A stretch of 64,000 bases of DNA from Diabrotica undecimpunctata (Eukaryota; Arthropoda; Insecta; Coleoptera; Chrysomelidae), in assembly GCF_040954645.1 (NCBI RefSeq), contig NC_092809.1, positions 76,958,935-77,022,934 of the forward strand, in the 5' to 3' direction. Position 1 is the stretch's first letter; the number at the start of each line of letters is the position of its first letter. Position numbers and translations under genes: made by a program. The notes beneath the pieces are model-generated. The model worked only from the letters and a program-made list of their open reading frames with translations, had not been told where the DNA came from and ran no database searches. Positions 11,697-23,499 of the stretch are shown here, piece by piece.

Positions 11697-13867
11697 AAAA
11701 GCAAGCACTTCAAGGAAATCATTTGAACGAGTTGCAAAATCTAGGTCAATCAATCTTGGCATGTCTTCAGAACGAAACAATCGCGTAAAGAAAGTTGCTA
11801 ACATCAGATAGAAAAATTCATGATTATTTAGATGTAGAATGTGTGATCAAGTAAATATTTGATATATCTGAAACACAAACCAGTGTGTATATTTCTAAAA
11901 GTTGTTAATTCCACCATTAGCCACATCACCTGACACCACCAATTTGTATGCTATCCCGAAGAATAGATGTACGGAATTTTACGCAAATAGAGTGTTGCTT
12001 TATTGAAGCGATGCTTCTGGACTGGGTTGTATTGTAACTTAAATGAAAAATTAAAAGAATATCTGTCAATAAAACATTCGATTTGTAACGATTGTCAAAA
12101 TTCAATAGTCATAAATATCATCCAATTAATAACAATATTGAATCATCAAATTTTTATGACACTTCCCGTTTTAAAATAATTTCATATAAATACAATTATT
12201 ATTTTTAACATCTTATTTATTTTATATAACAAGTAAATTTACTATCAAATGGTACTTATTTATATTTTATTGTTAATTTAATATTTGGAATTGCGAAGCT
12301 GTGCCAGAAGTAAACAATGTTTGCTTTGTTAATACGTTAGCAGGTGGCTTTAGGAGCGAACATAATAATTTATTCAATTGTTTTAATATAATAAAATTTG
12401 TTTATGGTATAAATAATAAATAAATAATAAAGTTACTTTATTCAATTTTAAAAATATTATTAAAATTTTAAAAATTCAGAAAACATAGCATGAAACTTCG
12501 CGCTATTCTACTGTACCGCCTACTGTATCATCTATTTTTTGACTGTTTGTCACCAACAGACTAACTGGAAAAATTACTGAAGTAAACCAACTCAATGAGT
12601 AATTAATCCTTAAATTCGCAGAGGATTTTCTAAAACTACAAACCCATCCTATGGTGTCCCCTTATTATATTGGTATCTAATCGAAAACCACCATGTGTTT
12701 ATTCATTTTGAATCTTGACTTCAGTGATGTCAAAGAGCTCAAACTTAACATGGCTATGTAGTCTCTGCATGTGAACTTGCTCATATCTTATTATTTTCAA
12801 CGATAATTCATAGCACTTTCTTCTAAAATTTCTGGACGACTATTACTAACTTTGGCACTGCTCCGAGTACTGGACTATCATATTATATCCACAATATCGT
12901 ACTTGTTAATAAACTTTCTCTTAATCATTTTTTCTAGTCTAATAACACAAACTCAAGTATAATAACACAAATTCTACTTTTCTGTTTTTACGTGGACAAT
13001 CCAGTTCCATTTTGCTCGAAATGATGCCAACATAATTTTCTGATATTGCGTAAGAGACTTGAGTATCATTTTTCTAACTTGTATATGCTGAACTTATTGA
13101 ATGAAATAAAAAATATGTCGATTGTTAAAAAATTATAAATAAATATATAAATTATAGATAGACCTCACAGATAGTAATGACATTGACCTGTATCGTAAGA
13201 CTTTGTAAGGAGATTTTTCGAATTTTCAGATTATAGTAACGTCTACAACTTTCCAGGAACCGACTTGTTTGCCTAAAAAACAATTCCAAAATAATATTTA
13301 TGTGTTGTTTTCACCCCTTCATAAATTGCTCTCATAAATTACTTGTTTGGCTAAAAAAATTAGGCTAGGAGTCGTCACCCCAATTTCCTTATTTTCCTGC
13401 ACACAAATTTCAATAAAACGATAACGTTCGCCTAGAGAGACATTGACCTAAATAAAAAACGACTATTCATTTGAGGGTGGATTTTATAATAGGAAAAGTT
13501 GAATAACCAACTAGACGTAGACCGACCAAATGTTTTGGCGGCAGTGTTATCGATTCTGAAGGCGATTTTCCGGTCGTATTTTCCGGGGAGCTTTTTGCTG
13601 TTCCTGGCGACCGCAGTTAACGAGAACGGGAGAATTTGTCTTATAGAGGGAGATTTAGAAGTTTGGATCCCAAAACAATATGAATAATTAGGCTACTATT
13701 GCGGTTCATCATCGTCACCCTTAAATTCTGATAAGAGCAGATTTTTCGAGAGATACTAAAAGCTATCTGGTGTGAATGGCGAATGAATATTCATTCAACT
13801 TACAGATGGTCTTAATATACGGTAGTTTAATATAAGGACTATATAAAGTTACGCAAGTGAAAAAGGA
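11697..13867. other. No recognisable gene; one diffuse repeat
   Basis: AT-rich sequence with no supported coding region. The stretch around 12625-12700 (ctaaaact ... cctatggtgtccccttatta) resembles 58455-58540 (ctaaaact ... ccttatggtattcgcttatta), which suggests an old dispersed repeat of unknown type. Confidence 0.4.
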
Positions 13868-13873
13868 GTATGA

Positions 13874-15139
13874 ATGATAAATCATGTCACTAAAGCGTTC
13901 ACTAAGATCATTCATAGAAGAATATATGATAAATGTGAGTCAAATATTGATAGATCGCAGTTTGGCTTTCGGAAAGCACTTGGAACTAGAGAAGCAATTT
14001 TCGCTCTCCAGGTGCTTATACAGCGGTGTAGAGACGTTGATAAGGACGTGTATTTGTGCTTTGTGGATTTTAGAAAAGCATTTGACAATGTCAATCATGA
14101 ACAATTGATAGATATTCTGCGAAAGACAGGTATTGACGACAAGGACATTCGAATTGTGGCAAACCTATACTGGGGTCAAACAGCAAGAGCAAAAATTGGC
14201 AACGAACTCACTAAAAGTGTGCAGATCAAAAGAGGTGTCCGTCAGGGTTGTATATTATCCCCACTCCTATTCAATATTTATTCCGAAGAAATATTTAATA
14301 AATGTATGGAAAATGCAAATGAGGGCATAAAAATAAACGGCGAGTTAACAAACAATATAAGATATGCCGACGACACGGTGATCCTTGCCAGTACCATAGA
14401 CGAATTACAGCAGGTAATGGAAAGAGTTTATTTAGTTAGTGAGGAATACGGCCTGAGCCTCAACTTCAAGAAGACAAAGTGGATGCTGATAAGCAGGAAG
14501 CAACAGCCTACTCGACAGTTACGGATAAGTAACATACTAATTGACCATGTAGAATCTTATGTGTACCTTGGCACCAACGTAAATGCAAAATGGGAACAGG
14601 CCACAGAAATTAAGGCGAGAATAGAACGAGCTAGAGCAGCATTTAGCAATATGAAAAAGCTCCTCATAAGCAGGGATTTGTCTCTTCCCCTAAAACTACG
14701 ACTAGTTAAATGCTACATTTTTCCGATCTTACTGTATGGTGTGGAGGCCTGGACGCTGACGGAGACGCTCACGAGAAAACTAGAAGCATTCGAAATGTGG
14801 GTGTACCGACGCATTCTTCGTATATCCTGGACCGAACATGTCACCAACACAGAGGTAATCCAAAGAATCGGAAAGGAGAAAGAAATCGTGAATACAATTA
14901 AACAAAGAAAGCTTGAATATCTAGGCCACATATTGAGACACGATAAGTACCGTCTACTGCAATTGATTGTCCAGGGAAAAATAGACAGTAAGCGAGGGCC
15001 AGGCAGGAGAAGACACTCGTGGCTCCAAAATCTGAGGAAGTGGTTCGGGCTCACATCGGTCGAACTATTCAGAAGCGCCGCAAATAAGATCAGAATTGCC
15101 ATGTTAATAGCCAACGTTCGCAACGGACAGGGCACTTGA
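13874..15139 (+). CDS. RTE-like LINE reverse transcriptase, 5'-truncated but open
   Basis: This 421-codon frame encodes the RT and C-terminal domain of a non-LTR retrotransposon. Motif A FVDFRKAFD is near residues 63-71, GVRQGCILSPLLFNIY near 121-136, and an intact YADD active site at 164-167. The C-terminal block VYRRILRISW, then YLGHILRHDKY, then GPGRRRHSWLQNLRKW, is characteristic of the family seen in fragments at 2.3, 22.9 and 27.1 kb. The endonuclease and the start of the RT are absent, so this copy was truncated on insertion near 13868. After the stop comes gaagaagaagaa, which matches the cttcttcttcttc border of the antisense fragment at 22888; that repeat is probably the element's 3' end. 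The frame is open but the protein lacks its nicking domain and is unlikely to act alone. Confidence 0.88.
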   Translation: MINHVTKAFTKIIHRRIYDKCESNIDRSQFGFRKALGTREAIFALQVLIQRCRDVDKDVYLCFVDFRKAFDNVNHEQLIDILRKTGIDDKDIRIVANLYWGQTARAKIGNELTKSVQIKRGVRQGCILSPLLFNIYSEEIFNKCMENANEGIKINGELTNNIRYADDTVILASTIDELQQVMERVYLVSEEYGLSLNFKKTKWMLISRKQQPTRQLRISNILIDHVESYVYLGTNVNAKWEQATEIKARIERARAAFSNMKKLLISRDLSLPLKLRLVKCYIFPILLYGVEAWTLTETLTRKLEAFEMWVYRRILRISWTEHVTNTEVIQRIGKEKEIVNTIKQRKLEYLGHILRHDKYRLLQLIVQGKIDSKRGPGRRRHSWLQNLRKWFGLTSVELFRSAANKIRIAMLIANVRNGQGT

Positions 15140-15264
15140 AGAAGAAGAATGATAAATATAAAAAGACAAGTATGTGGAACATCCAACGTACAGTGCTAAC
15201 TAAAATGACAAGTTTATAAAACTAATACCAAAATTCATATATCTAGGTTGTACATTGAATCTGC

Positions 15265-16598
15265 CCGATAAAGGATTATGGTGGAAAAGGGCACAATCGT
15301 CGACGTGACGGCCAAGGTCCCTCAGGGATCTGTCTTGGACCCTACACTATGGAAACTGGCATATGACAGGGTTATGAACAGTGAATACGAAGAGGGTACA
15401 GCCTAATTCCCATTCGCGGATGACCTCGTTGTGCTGGTAGAGGCGCGGGATGAGCCAGATCGATAATACTAAAGAAATGGATGACGTAGCATGGACTGAA
15501 ACTCGCGACAGAGAAAACCGACGCCATCATTCTGAAGAGGAAAAGGAACAGGCAAAGTGTGAAACTACAATGTGCGGGGGCGTGTCTAATACCCAAGAAA
15601 CACGTAAAGTACCTGAGAGTGACGTTGCAGCATAATTGAAATGGATGGAACACGTGCGGGATTTGGTCCGGAAGGCTGCGAATAGTACGGTTGCATTCGG
15701 GAGGCTAATGCCGAACATTGGGGGACGCAAATCCGATAGGAGGAGGGCTTTACATGGTAATGTGCGATCATCCTCTACGCGGCACCAGTCTGGAGTCGGG
15801 CGATAGAGATAATGGCATACAGGAGGCTCATGACACGAGTGGGTAGAACAAGTCTGTTGCGAGTGGCATGTGCCTACAGGACTGTGTCTGCAGCAACCTT
15901 CTGAACCATCGCTGGATGTGTTCCGTTGCATGTGTTGGCAGTGGAAAGAAAAGAGCTGTATGAGAGAAGAGACCTAAACCTTACTATGGCCGAGAGAAGA
16001 CAGGAAAGGGAAAGGTCAATTAAAAGGTGTCAAGAAGAATGGAACAACATGGAGGATGTGGCATAATGGACAAAGATGCTGATCCCGAACATAAGACTGT
16101 GGACTGTGGTCAAAGGCGACTGGATTATTTCATAACGCAGGTGCTCACAGGACACGGGTGTTTTAGGGCCTACCTCTCTAGGTTCGGAAAGGCTGACACG
16201 GAAGAATGTCTATACGGCGGACTATCGGATACTGTGACACATACGATGTTAGAGTGCAAGTAGAGAGTCTGGTTACAGTGAGAGAAATGATTGAAAGAAT
16301 GATTTTTTCATGAGAAGCAGGTTGGCTTAGTGTACACAACTATATCCGTGCAGTGATCAAGAAAAAAGAAGTGGAAGAAAGACAGGTGGACCAACGGCAA
16401 CGATAGGAGGGAAAAATGCTGAGAGTTGAAGGTAGAAACGTGAGTTAGAACTGTATGAGTTAGATTGTGTGAATTAAACTGTGAGTCAGACTGTGGGGAA
16501 GGAGGAGATGCCCGTATGAGGTTTACGTTCTGGGCGTTCTGGACTGAGATCTCTTTTAGAGATTCCAGACCCTGCTCTATTAAGACGAAAAAAAAAAG
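15265..16598 (+). pseudogene. R1-like LINE remnant with poly(A) tail
   Basis: Broken frames encode the later RT and C-terminal part of an R1-clade LINE. At about 15308-15450 are VPQGSVLDPTLWKLAYD and FADDLVVLVEA, the R1-type B and C motifs. In several frames this continues with GGRKSDRRRAL, RVGRTSLLRVACAYRTVSA, and a C-terminal Cys/His region up to about 16330. At least a dozen stops and shifts are present. The 3' untranslated part has GC-richer text (gtgggaaggaggagatgcc type) and ends in a run of A at 16588-16598, a plausible retrotransposed tail. The 5' part is missing. It follows the RTE-like copy by about 110 bases; they are independent insertions. Confidence 0.75.
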
Positions 16599-19500
16599 GA
16601 TGTCTTTGAATGAAGGATAATTTAGAAAAAAAAAATAGGTGTATCCCAGAATAAATGTATAGTCGAAATAGGTGTATCCCTTAAGGTGAAGAGCCTACGG
16701 TGTAGCAAATATCTATCTAAGCTTACTACTTAAGAAATGTATACGTCTTATACGTCGTTGAGACGTAAACCTTGTCAAAGAAAAGAATAAAAGCATTTGA
16801 AATCTGAAGGAGTTTCATAATTCATACAGAAGAATTATCAAAATCAAAAGTAAACCTGAACTAGTATTTAAGAGAACTGGAATGCCTAAGACACATTGAA
16901 GGAACGAAATAATTTTTACCTTAAAAAGAGAAAATTTTCGGGAGTTGTATACCATATAGTTAAAAACCATCAATCATCGAAGTAAAAACACTTCTGTTGT
17001 AATTGGTAAATTTAATTGAAAATTAAATTTAAAATTGAAAAGGATTTGAAGTTCAGAATGTTTTCAGACTAGTCAGTTAATCTTCGGTGAACTTTTGTAG
17101 TACTAAATAGTGGTCGAGTTTACATTGATGAAGCCATACTTGAAAGTATTAAATTATACGGCAGTATGCCGATATGATTGGATTACCAATCGGGAACGTA
17201 AGTCCCTACTAGAAAAAAATTATTTCTACATCCAAACTGTATGGATGGACGAAGCCAACTCAGTACGAACGAGGCCAAATAAGTCAGCTGTCAAATTGGC
17301 TCAAACAAAGTGCCAATTAATAAACAACTACAAGTTATTATCTCCTTGTTTTATAATAAGCTTTTTTGAAAACAATTTCGGGATTGGAGACCGAAACGTC
17401 AAAACGAATGTAAAATGTAATGTGTATTACAATCAATTTTGTTTTTTAATATAATATTTAATCTAAACATGCCACAAGAAAACAGTTTCAAAATTGTATC
17501 CGCAAATATTATGTAAATTAAATATTCTCTCATCTACATAGGACTTTTTGGTTCTCCTTTAGAGTTCTTGACTAAAATGCTGGCTAGCGATCACGTCGTA
17601 TATAGATATACAGAAAAATCGTTTTATGAAATCACTCTGACATTACAGAAAGCCCACCAAATTGAAGAGAAAATGGCGCATTTCCACGAAAATCGAAGAA
17701 TAGTCGAACACCTTTCGATTCGCCAGATAAATAAAATATGAAAAGTCGGGAAACGCGAGGAGGATAAAGTGGTTTTATTCCCAACGATAAAGGAAACACA
17801 GAATCGTACTCAATATGCCAATAAAAAATCGGCAAAATACATATAAATTTCATCCTTTTTTTTATCAATTATTTACCAGTTTATTATACCTGATATTTAT
17901 AATAAAATTGGCAGTTTTATTTTTAGTCAGCATCGAGAATATAGACTACTTACGCTCATCGATTCAGTAATTTAGTCACTAATTTTTCTGTAATTCTGCA
18001 ACAAATGCACAAAAGACTTTCCCCATTTAGTTTTAGAATTAAGCATATGCCTCAGAGTTGTTTTATTCTATTCATACACTAAAGTCGTTTCCATTAGTAT
18101 TATATAGTCCCTAGTATCTCATTTGTTATTTAAACATTTGAACTATAGTGCTATCATACTACATTAGTTTTTTTGGTTTTTGTTAACTCCTTTTTTTCTA
18201 AAGTGGGCTCCACTGCCTCCTAGTGGGTGCTTTAGCGATCCAGAGGGGCGGAAGTAACCACTGAATAACTGTAAGGAAGCGGTAAAAACATAAAAGAAAG
18301 AAGAGAAGATTTAGAAAAGTTAAAATTACAGGCACTTGCGTTGAAGTACCTGCAATCTCGCACTGCTACAACTCGCACTACTGTTTATATGGTGCCACGT
18401 GCTTCTAAATTGGCGTACCAAAACACGTGAGCACTACGAGCAACTGCCATTCGTGCAGTTGCAATTGGTCGATCGTAAGGCCAAAGACTGGAACAACATC
18501 GGAAGTACCTAGCAGTACAGGTAGTGGATTATCTAGGATTATCTATTACTCATGCATGTGTAAAGTACAAATTTACGCGTCGATCGTGCTTTCAATAATT
18601 TTAAACGAAACGATGCGCGACGCACAGATATTTTCAAGATTATAGTCGTTAAAAAAATCCACAACCTTTACTACCACCAGCTTTTGGAGCATCCGGTGAA
18701 TTAGAAGATTTCCTGTATTTATTACGTTGAAACATTTTTTTTTTATAATTAAAATATTAAATAATTTTTAATCCCTTTACCCCTGTTGCTGAGACGCCCA
18801 TGGTCGTATCCGCAAATATATACGCGGGTGAGCTCGCTTATCCTTGGGAAATTTTATTGGAACCTACCGACTTCTCAGATTACGGAAGAATCTACTTATC
18901 AAAAGACGCCGGTTTGGTTAATCTTCGAATAATTCTTTCCGGTTCCAGGCGGAAACAAAGTCGTAAAAAATATTTTATAGTATTGTTCTGTAAGAACCTA
19001 ATCCAAAATATTTTATTTCTCCTCACGTTTCCAACGACAGAAGTCCCGTTACTTCCGATGTCCGTTGAACCTTTATATCTTCCTAGAAATGGATACAGTC
19101 TGGCCTGTTATTTTTAAGTGGGGGTTATCCCACCTTTTTTTTTGGGAAGTTTGTGAAATTTTGAAAGGAAGAACATTACTTCTGAGAGGGCGGTCTTTGA
19201 GTAATGAGGGCGCTTGCTTATCTTACCGTTGTCTGTGAATTTTTTATTTAAGTGTGTATACACTTAAATATTTGAGTTTCTTAATCTAATACCACATTAG
19301 ATTAAATATGGGTATAAAGTACCTTTAATTTAATTAAAATCAGTGTTTGATACTAGTATAGTATAGTAAAGTACAGTGAAATAGTGTAGCAGTTATCGAG
19401 ATTTATTGTAAGTTATCTTAATCATATTACCTTCAATTATCTGGGCAAATAATATGGTATGTAATTATATTACCCAATTTTGGACGAATCTGCGTCAACC

Positions 19501-20244
19501 ATTTCATCACCTGTAGTTAAGGTTAACTACCCATTTAGCAATTTAATTAAAAGAACATTTAATATTTTAATACGAACTTTCAATCAGCTATTAAGAACTC
19601 CTCACTAATAATTATTACGAACATTTCATTCTCAGTAAGAAAAGTTAATCAATAAACAACAGTGCGATACAGATAATTAACTTTAAACCAAGTGCGAGTT
19701 GGTTTAATTTTTATAATATAGAATTCTTGTAACCTTTTTATTATTCTTTGTTATTATTTTATTCTTGTATTCTTTTGAATTTAACTTTAATTAACTTTGT
19801 TTTATTTGCTATTCATTTTTTTTCTTATTTATTGTACCCGATATCTCGAGATAAGCCCATAACTAACGAAGGGAGAATTCTATAATCAGCTGTATCCCCT
19901 GACCCAGCGTATGCATCGACACTAGCTACTTGAAACAGGGTTAAACATGCAATTGGCGCTGGAACCTCTTCGAAAGGATCTCCTCAAAACTCTCAAAAAT
20001 GCCATAGTACGAAGTGATACGTACTGTGCTATATCGGCTAGCATCTGACATTATTGTTACTCTTTTCCGAGGGTTTAGAGATTAAGTGAAACAACGTATT
20101 TTACTCAAAAACTTACTTAATTAGAAATATTACAATTACTAATTACATTAATAATTATCGTTTACAAAAAAATTCGCACTGAAACGTAATACCGCCAATA
20201 CTAATCTAATCTAAAGCCGCCGCGGATTATAAAATGAGAACTAA
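16599..20244. other. No recognisable gene; minor repeats
   Basis: Several open frames (17110-17454, 18427-18645, 18800-19117, all plus strand) show no domain I recognise. At 17380-17500 the words gaccgaaacgtcaaaacg and catgccacaagaaaa resemble the right arm and flank of the hairpin at 38290-38360, so an old dispersed repeat is likely. A 26-bp near-perfect palindrome lies at 19245-19270. Confidence 0.4.
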
Positions 20245-20640
20245 ATGTTCTCGAAACAGTTACCAGGCGACACCAACGATCGAATCCAGGTGAAAATTCT
20301 AGAAGGCCAGCTTTTTATTGGAGTTCGCGACGGAGTCTTCTCGCGTTTCGTTAACGCGCAGGGCCGTAATCAGGGGTCTGTGACACAACATCATCAAGGA
20401 AATGTAGACGATTTTAATCAAAAAAGAAATGATAAAATGGCTAAAATGGTTGAAGATTTATTGTGCGGATATTTAAAAACCTCTCAATTTTCTACTTAAC
20501 TTGATTCAACTTTACCAGGAAATAAAGCTTTACTTTTAGCATACGTGCGCTTCATAGGGAAGAACAATTTTGTAAAGAATTATTATTTGCAAACTGATAT
20601 TACAGTTTGACACTGAATTCGACAGTGCTAATTCGAGTGT
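20245..20640 (+). pseudogene. hAT-type transposase fragment (ZBED/SCAND3-like)
   Basis: The 84-codon frame at 20245-20499 ends with KMVEDLLCGYLKTSQFST and, past a stop, reads LDSTLPGNKALLLAYVRF then FVKN/ELLFAN in neighbouring frames. hAT-derived proteins of the ZBED5/SCAND3/FAM200 type share this order: a short K-L-x-x-S-x-x-F-S block, an LDEST motif containing the first catalytic Asp, and a LLxxVRF-x-E-x-L-LF segment. Here the glutamine before LD is a stop and the Glu of LDEST is lost. Only about 130 codons are recognisable. The first 45 codons of the frame do not look like transposase. Confidence 0.5.
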
Positions 20641-21372
20641 AATTCGAATGGCAAAAAATAAAAGAAGGCAATCACAATTGATTTATAAAACCTAACAGAA
20701 AATCTTTTGTGCCAAAACTAAAGCCGTACAAGAAATAAAGAAATAATCTCTTATTTCTAACTATTTCGTATAATTACGAAGATATATTTAACCGACACAT
20801 GTATGTCAATTTAGAAGATGTATTTGTTAAAGTCCTTTCCTGTATTCGAGGTAAAATTCATGGAAAACTAAGTCTGGCAAACATTCTTCTTGATTGTCGG
20901 AGGTCGCGTGATATCCCGTCTGGATATCCGGATAGAAATCTAGTTCCAGAGATTTCCCGCATTGTCCTGGACTTTCCCTAGGGCTCGACCGCCGGCTGGG
21001 ATGGATTTAGAGGGATTTAAGGGGTATAGGGCCGGGAATTCATTTGTTTTCTACTAATTATCCATACACTACAAAAATAGCAGCTAAGTATTACATTACA
21101 TCATATAATTTAAAAAAATTGTGAAAAAATTCTTATCAAGCAATTTTTGTTATTTGCGGAAGTATACTTAAAATTAGTCAACTTAACTAACAAAAATGTC
21201 ACGTACTACACTTCAATATATAAAGGCCATGTTTGGAATTATTTTGTGGTTATAACAAAAGAGATTATGAAAAGAAACAAATGCGAAACCAAGAAGTTTA
21301 CCGTAAGTTTACTCTTGTTTCTTGTTTCTATGATCAATTACGAGACATACGAGATATCCTAACAGACGAAAA
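20641..21372. other. No recognisable gene
   Basis: The short frames at 20799-20981 and 21147-21362 (plus strand) have no assignable domain. A GC-richer patch lies at 20980-21040. Confidence 0.4.
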
Positions 21373-21567
21373 ATGGAAGATGAAACTATAAAAAGAAATG
21401 AGTGGCAAGAAAATACAGGTCTTCAAAATTATAAGGTCACCAAAAAGAAAGCTAAAGAAGTAGTAGCAGTAGGGACGTACAAAAATATGTACAATGAACT
21501 TGATAGATGTATGTTAAAAGGAGAGATACATATAAGACCCAATATAGAAACTTACATTGAAATGTAA
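21373..21567 (+). mobile_element. Possible LINE connector fragment
   Basis: This 64-codon frame contains VTKKKAKEVVAVGTYKNMYN followed by ELD. That resembles the basic connector between endonuclease and RT in RTE-like LINE proteins (K-A-K-x-V-V-x-x-A-K-x-x-x-Y-x-x-L-Y-x-x-L-D). Nothing else of the element is recognisable around it, so this is a weak assignment. Confidence 0.33.
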
Positions 21568-21737
21568 CTATGCTTAAGTCATGTTAAGGACTTCTTAACG
21601 GAAAGAAGCATCAAAGATCATGTCATGACAAACTACAATATCCTTGTGAACAGGCCGTAATATCCTTGTGAACATAATTAAGTTACAACGTTACAGATCG
21701 AATTGATATAGGGCTCTAGATAGTTTTTGGTAAATTT

Positions 21738-21926
21738 TTAGTCACAAAATTGGACTCTTGGCTAAATCTTGTGTGTTATTTTGATCCTTCGGAATAAGAT
21801 AAGTGGTTCCCTGAGTAAGAAATGATGGTATTTCCTGCACATTAGAAATAACATGATTAATTAATACTGTTAAAAACTCGTAAACATTACAAACCTTCTT
21901 TAGCTAGAAATTTTGAACTCCGTCTG
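21738..21926 (-). pseudogene. R4/Dong-like LINE fragment, downstream half of a split copy
   Basis: This segment matches the antisense R4/Dong-like LINE at 63515-63680 in order and orientation: the ttattttgatc, ggtatttcctgc and ttttgaactcc words align. It stops exactly at the GTCTG target duplication of the BEL/Pao element and resumes at 28852. The piece covers the early RT region of that LINE and is decayed. Confidence 0.8.
21922..21926. repeat. Left target-site duplication of the BEL/Pao element (GTCTG)
   Basis: GTCTG precedes the left LTR (which starts TGTTGCAG) and is repeated directly after the right LTR (which ends CGCAACA) at 28847-28851. A 5-bp duplication fits LTR-element integration. 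Removing the element with one copy rejoins the interrupted LINE sequence. Confidence 0.9.
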
Positions 21927-23446
21927 TGTTGCAGTTTCGCAACTGTTAATAAACGTTTATTAAATATTAAGACTTTATGGTAGTTTTGATTCTCCCCGTA
22001 TATCAAGATTTCATGTATAAGGGTGCATCTGGGTTAAAAACTACATGCTACGAGACGGGCAATCTGCAAAATGACACAGATGTGTATTGGAGATAAGCGA
22101 TGCATCTACACAATCGGAGTCGAGTTTTATCTCTCAAACCACACACATGTGTGTGCGTTTGGGTTAAGAGTACCTTAAGACACTTAGCATCGGTCCTTTG
22201 ACCGAGGAAGTCGTTTTGATGCAGAAAAGTTACATTAGGAATTGTGTGGTTCCTATTATTCGTCGGTGAAGACATATTTTTTGCGGTGGCCGGAGTGCCA
22301 TCTTCTCATTGGGTAAGGAACAATACCATAATTTTGTTGCTGCATGGGCTAAGTACGTTTATCTGGTGCCCAATTATTACATATTGTGTCGCGATTTTGA
22401 ACTTTTGAACTTTATTCAGAACATTAAACGTTGTCAATTGGACTTTTTGCTTTTGTTTTGTGTAGTATTTACTCTATTCTTATTTTTTGTAATATGTCAT
22501 TCCCGATTATAATTTGAATTGAGTTTAAATATTTGTATTTGAATATATAATTTGAGTTGAGTTTGATATAATTCATATATGATATTTTTGATTGCATTTT
22601 GTGTAACTGTATTAACGAGGTTTATTCATTTTATTACGAATTAAGTATATTATAATATGTGCGTATATTTTTCACTCTTTCACGTTTAATATCAATTTTT
22701 ATATGACATATATATTCATATTTTTATTTCTTTTTTGTATAATATTATTTCTATCTATGGTTTGTTTATGGTTCTCTTTTTGTGTGTCGTTACGTATTGA
22801 TTAATATTTAAGTTTGTACTACATATATTCTTCTTCTTTTAAGTAATATATTCTTCCTTATTTATAGTTGTATATTGGGTTATGTGTCTTCTTCTTCTTC
22901 CTATGCCGTCCCCATTAACGGAGGTTGGCGACCACATTTTTAAAGGCTTCTCTATCTTTTGCAACGTGGAATAATTCGTCTACAGTCATGTTTGTCCAGT
23001 CTCGAATATTTCGCAGCCATGACTTCCTCTTTCTACCTATTCCCTTTTTGCCATCGACTCTACCCTGCATGATGACCTGCAGAAGACTATATTTATTATT
23101 TCTTAGTATGTGTCCAAGGTATGCAGTCTTGCGTACTTTTATCGTTCTCAACAGTTTTTTGTCTCGACCCATTCTTCTCAGCACTTCCTCATTGGTGACC
23201 CTGGCAGTCCATGGGATTCTCAACATTCTCCGGTATATCCAAAGTTCAAAGGCTTCAATCACTTCTTGTTTAAAATAGAGTTTTATACAGTCCACTGGTT
23301 TTCATTTCTTTTCTTTATTTGAATATACATACCCAATCCGAAAGGGGGAAACCAGCGAGTTCTAGATTGAACAGAATATCTTCTCTCCCCCTTCAGGATG
23401 AATAAAAATTGTTATATTGAGGTCATCGTATGTGCAGAACGCAACA
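21927..23446 (+). repeat. 5' LTR of the BEL/Pao element (interrupted)
   Basis: It starts TGTTGCAGTTTCGCAACTG and ends GCAGAACGCAACA. The start itself is a small inverted repeat (TTGCAG ... and GCAACTG). It is 1520 bp long because an RTE-like fragment of about 370 bp sits at 22888-23259 and replaces some 15 bp that remain in the right LTR. Elsewhere it matches the right LTR with only scattered substitutions and one short T-run length change. Confidence 0.92.
22888..23259 (-). pseudogene. RTE-like LINE fragment nested in the 5' LTR
   Basis: The minus-strand frame 23295-22915 reads AFELWIYRRMLRIPW, then YLGHILRNNKYSLLQ, then KGIGRKRKSWLRNIRDW, ending in VVANLR. This is the C-terminal tail of the 13.9-kb family. 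The 3' end is marked by a cttcttcttcttc border. The right LTR lacks this sequence, which proves that it was inserted after the BEL element. The tail frame is open over more than 110 codons, so it is a young 5'-truncated copy. Confidence 0.88.
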
Positions 23447-23449
23447 TAA

Positions 23450-23467
23450 TGGTCCTTCGAGCCGGAT
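23450..23467 (+). promoter_or_regulatory. Primer-binding site for tRNA-Tyr
   Basis: Three bases after the 5' LTR comes TGGTCCTTCGAGCCGGAT. Its reverse complement, ATCCGGCTCGAAGGACCA, equals the 3' end of insect tRNA-Tyr as I know it (acceptor CCTTCGA pairs with TCGAAGG, plus CCA). It would prime minus-strand DNA synthesis. Confidence 0.85.
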
Positions 23468-23499
23468 TTTCTTCTTCTTTTTCTGATTTTTTGTTTGTT

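Noticed and set aside
17110..17454. 114-codon plus-strand frame
   Set aside because: No motif could be matched to a known family; not annotated as a gene.
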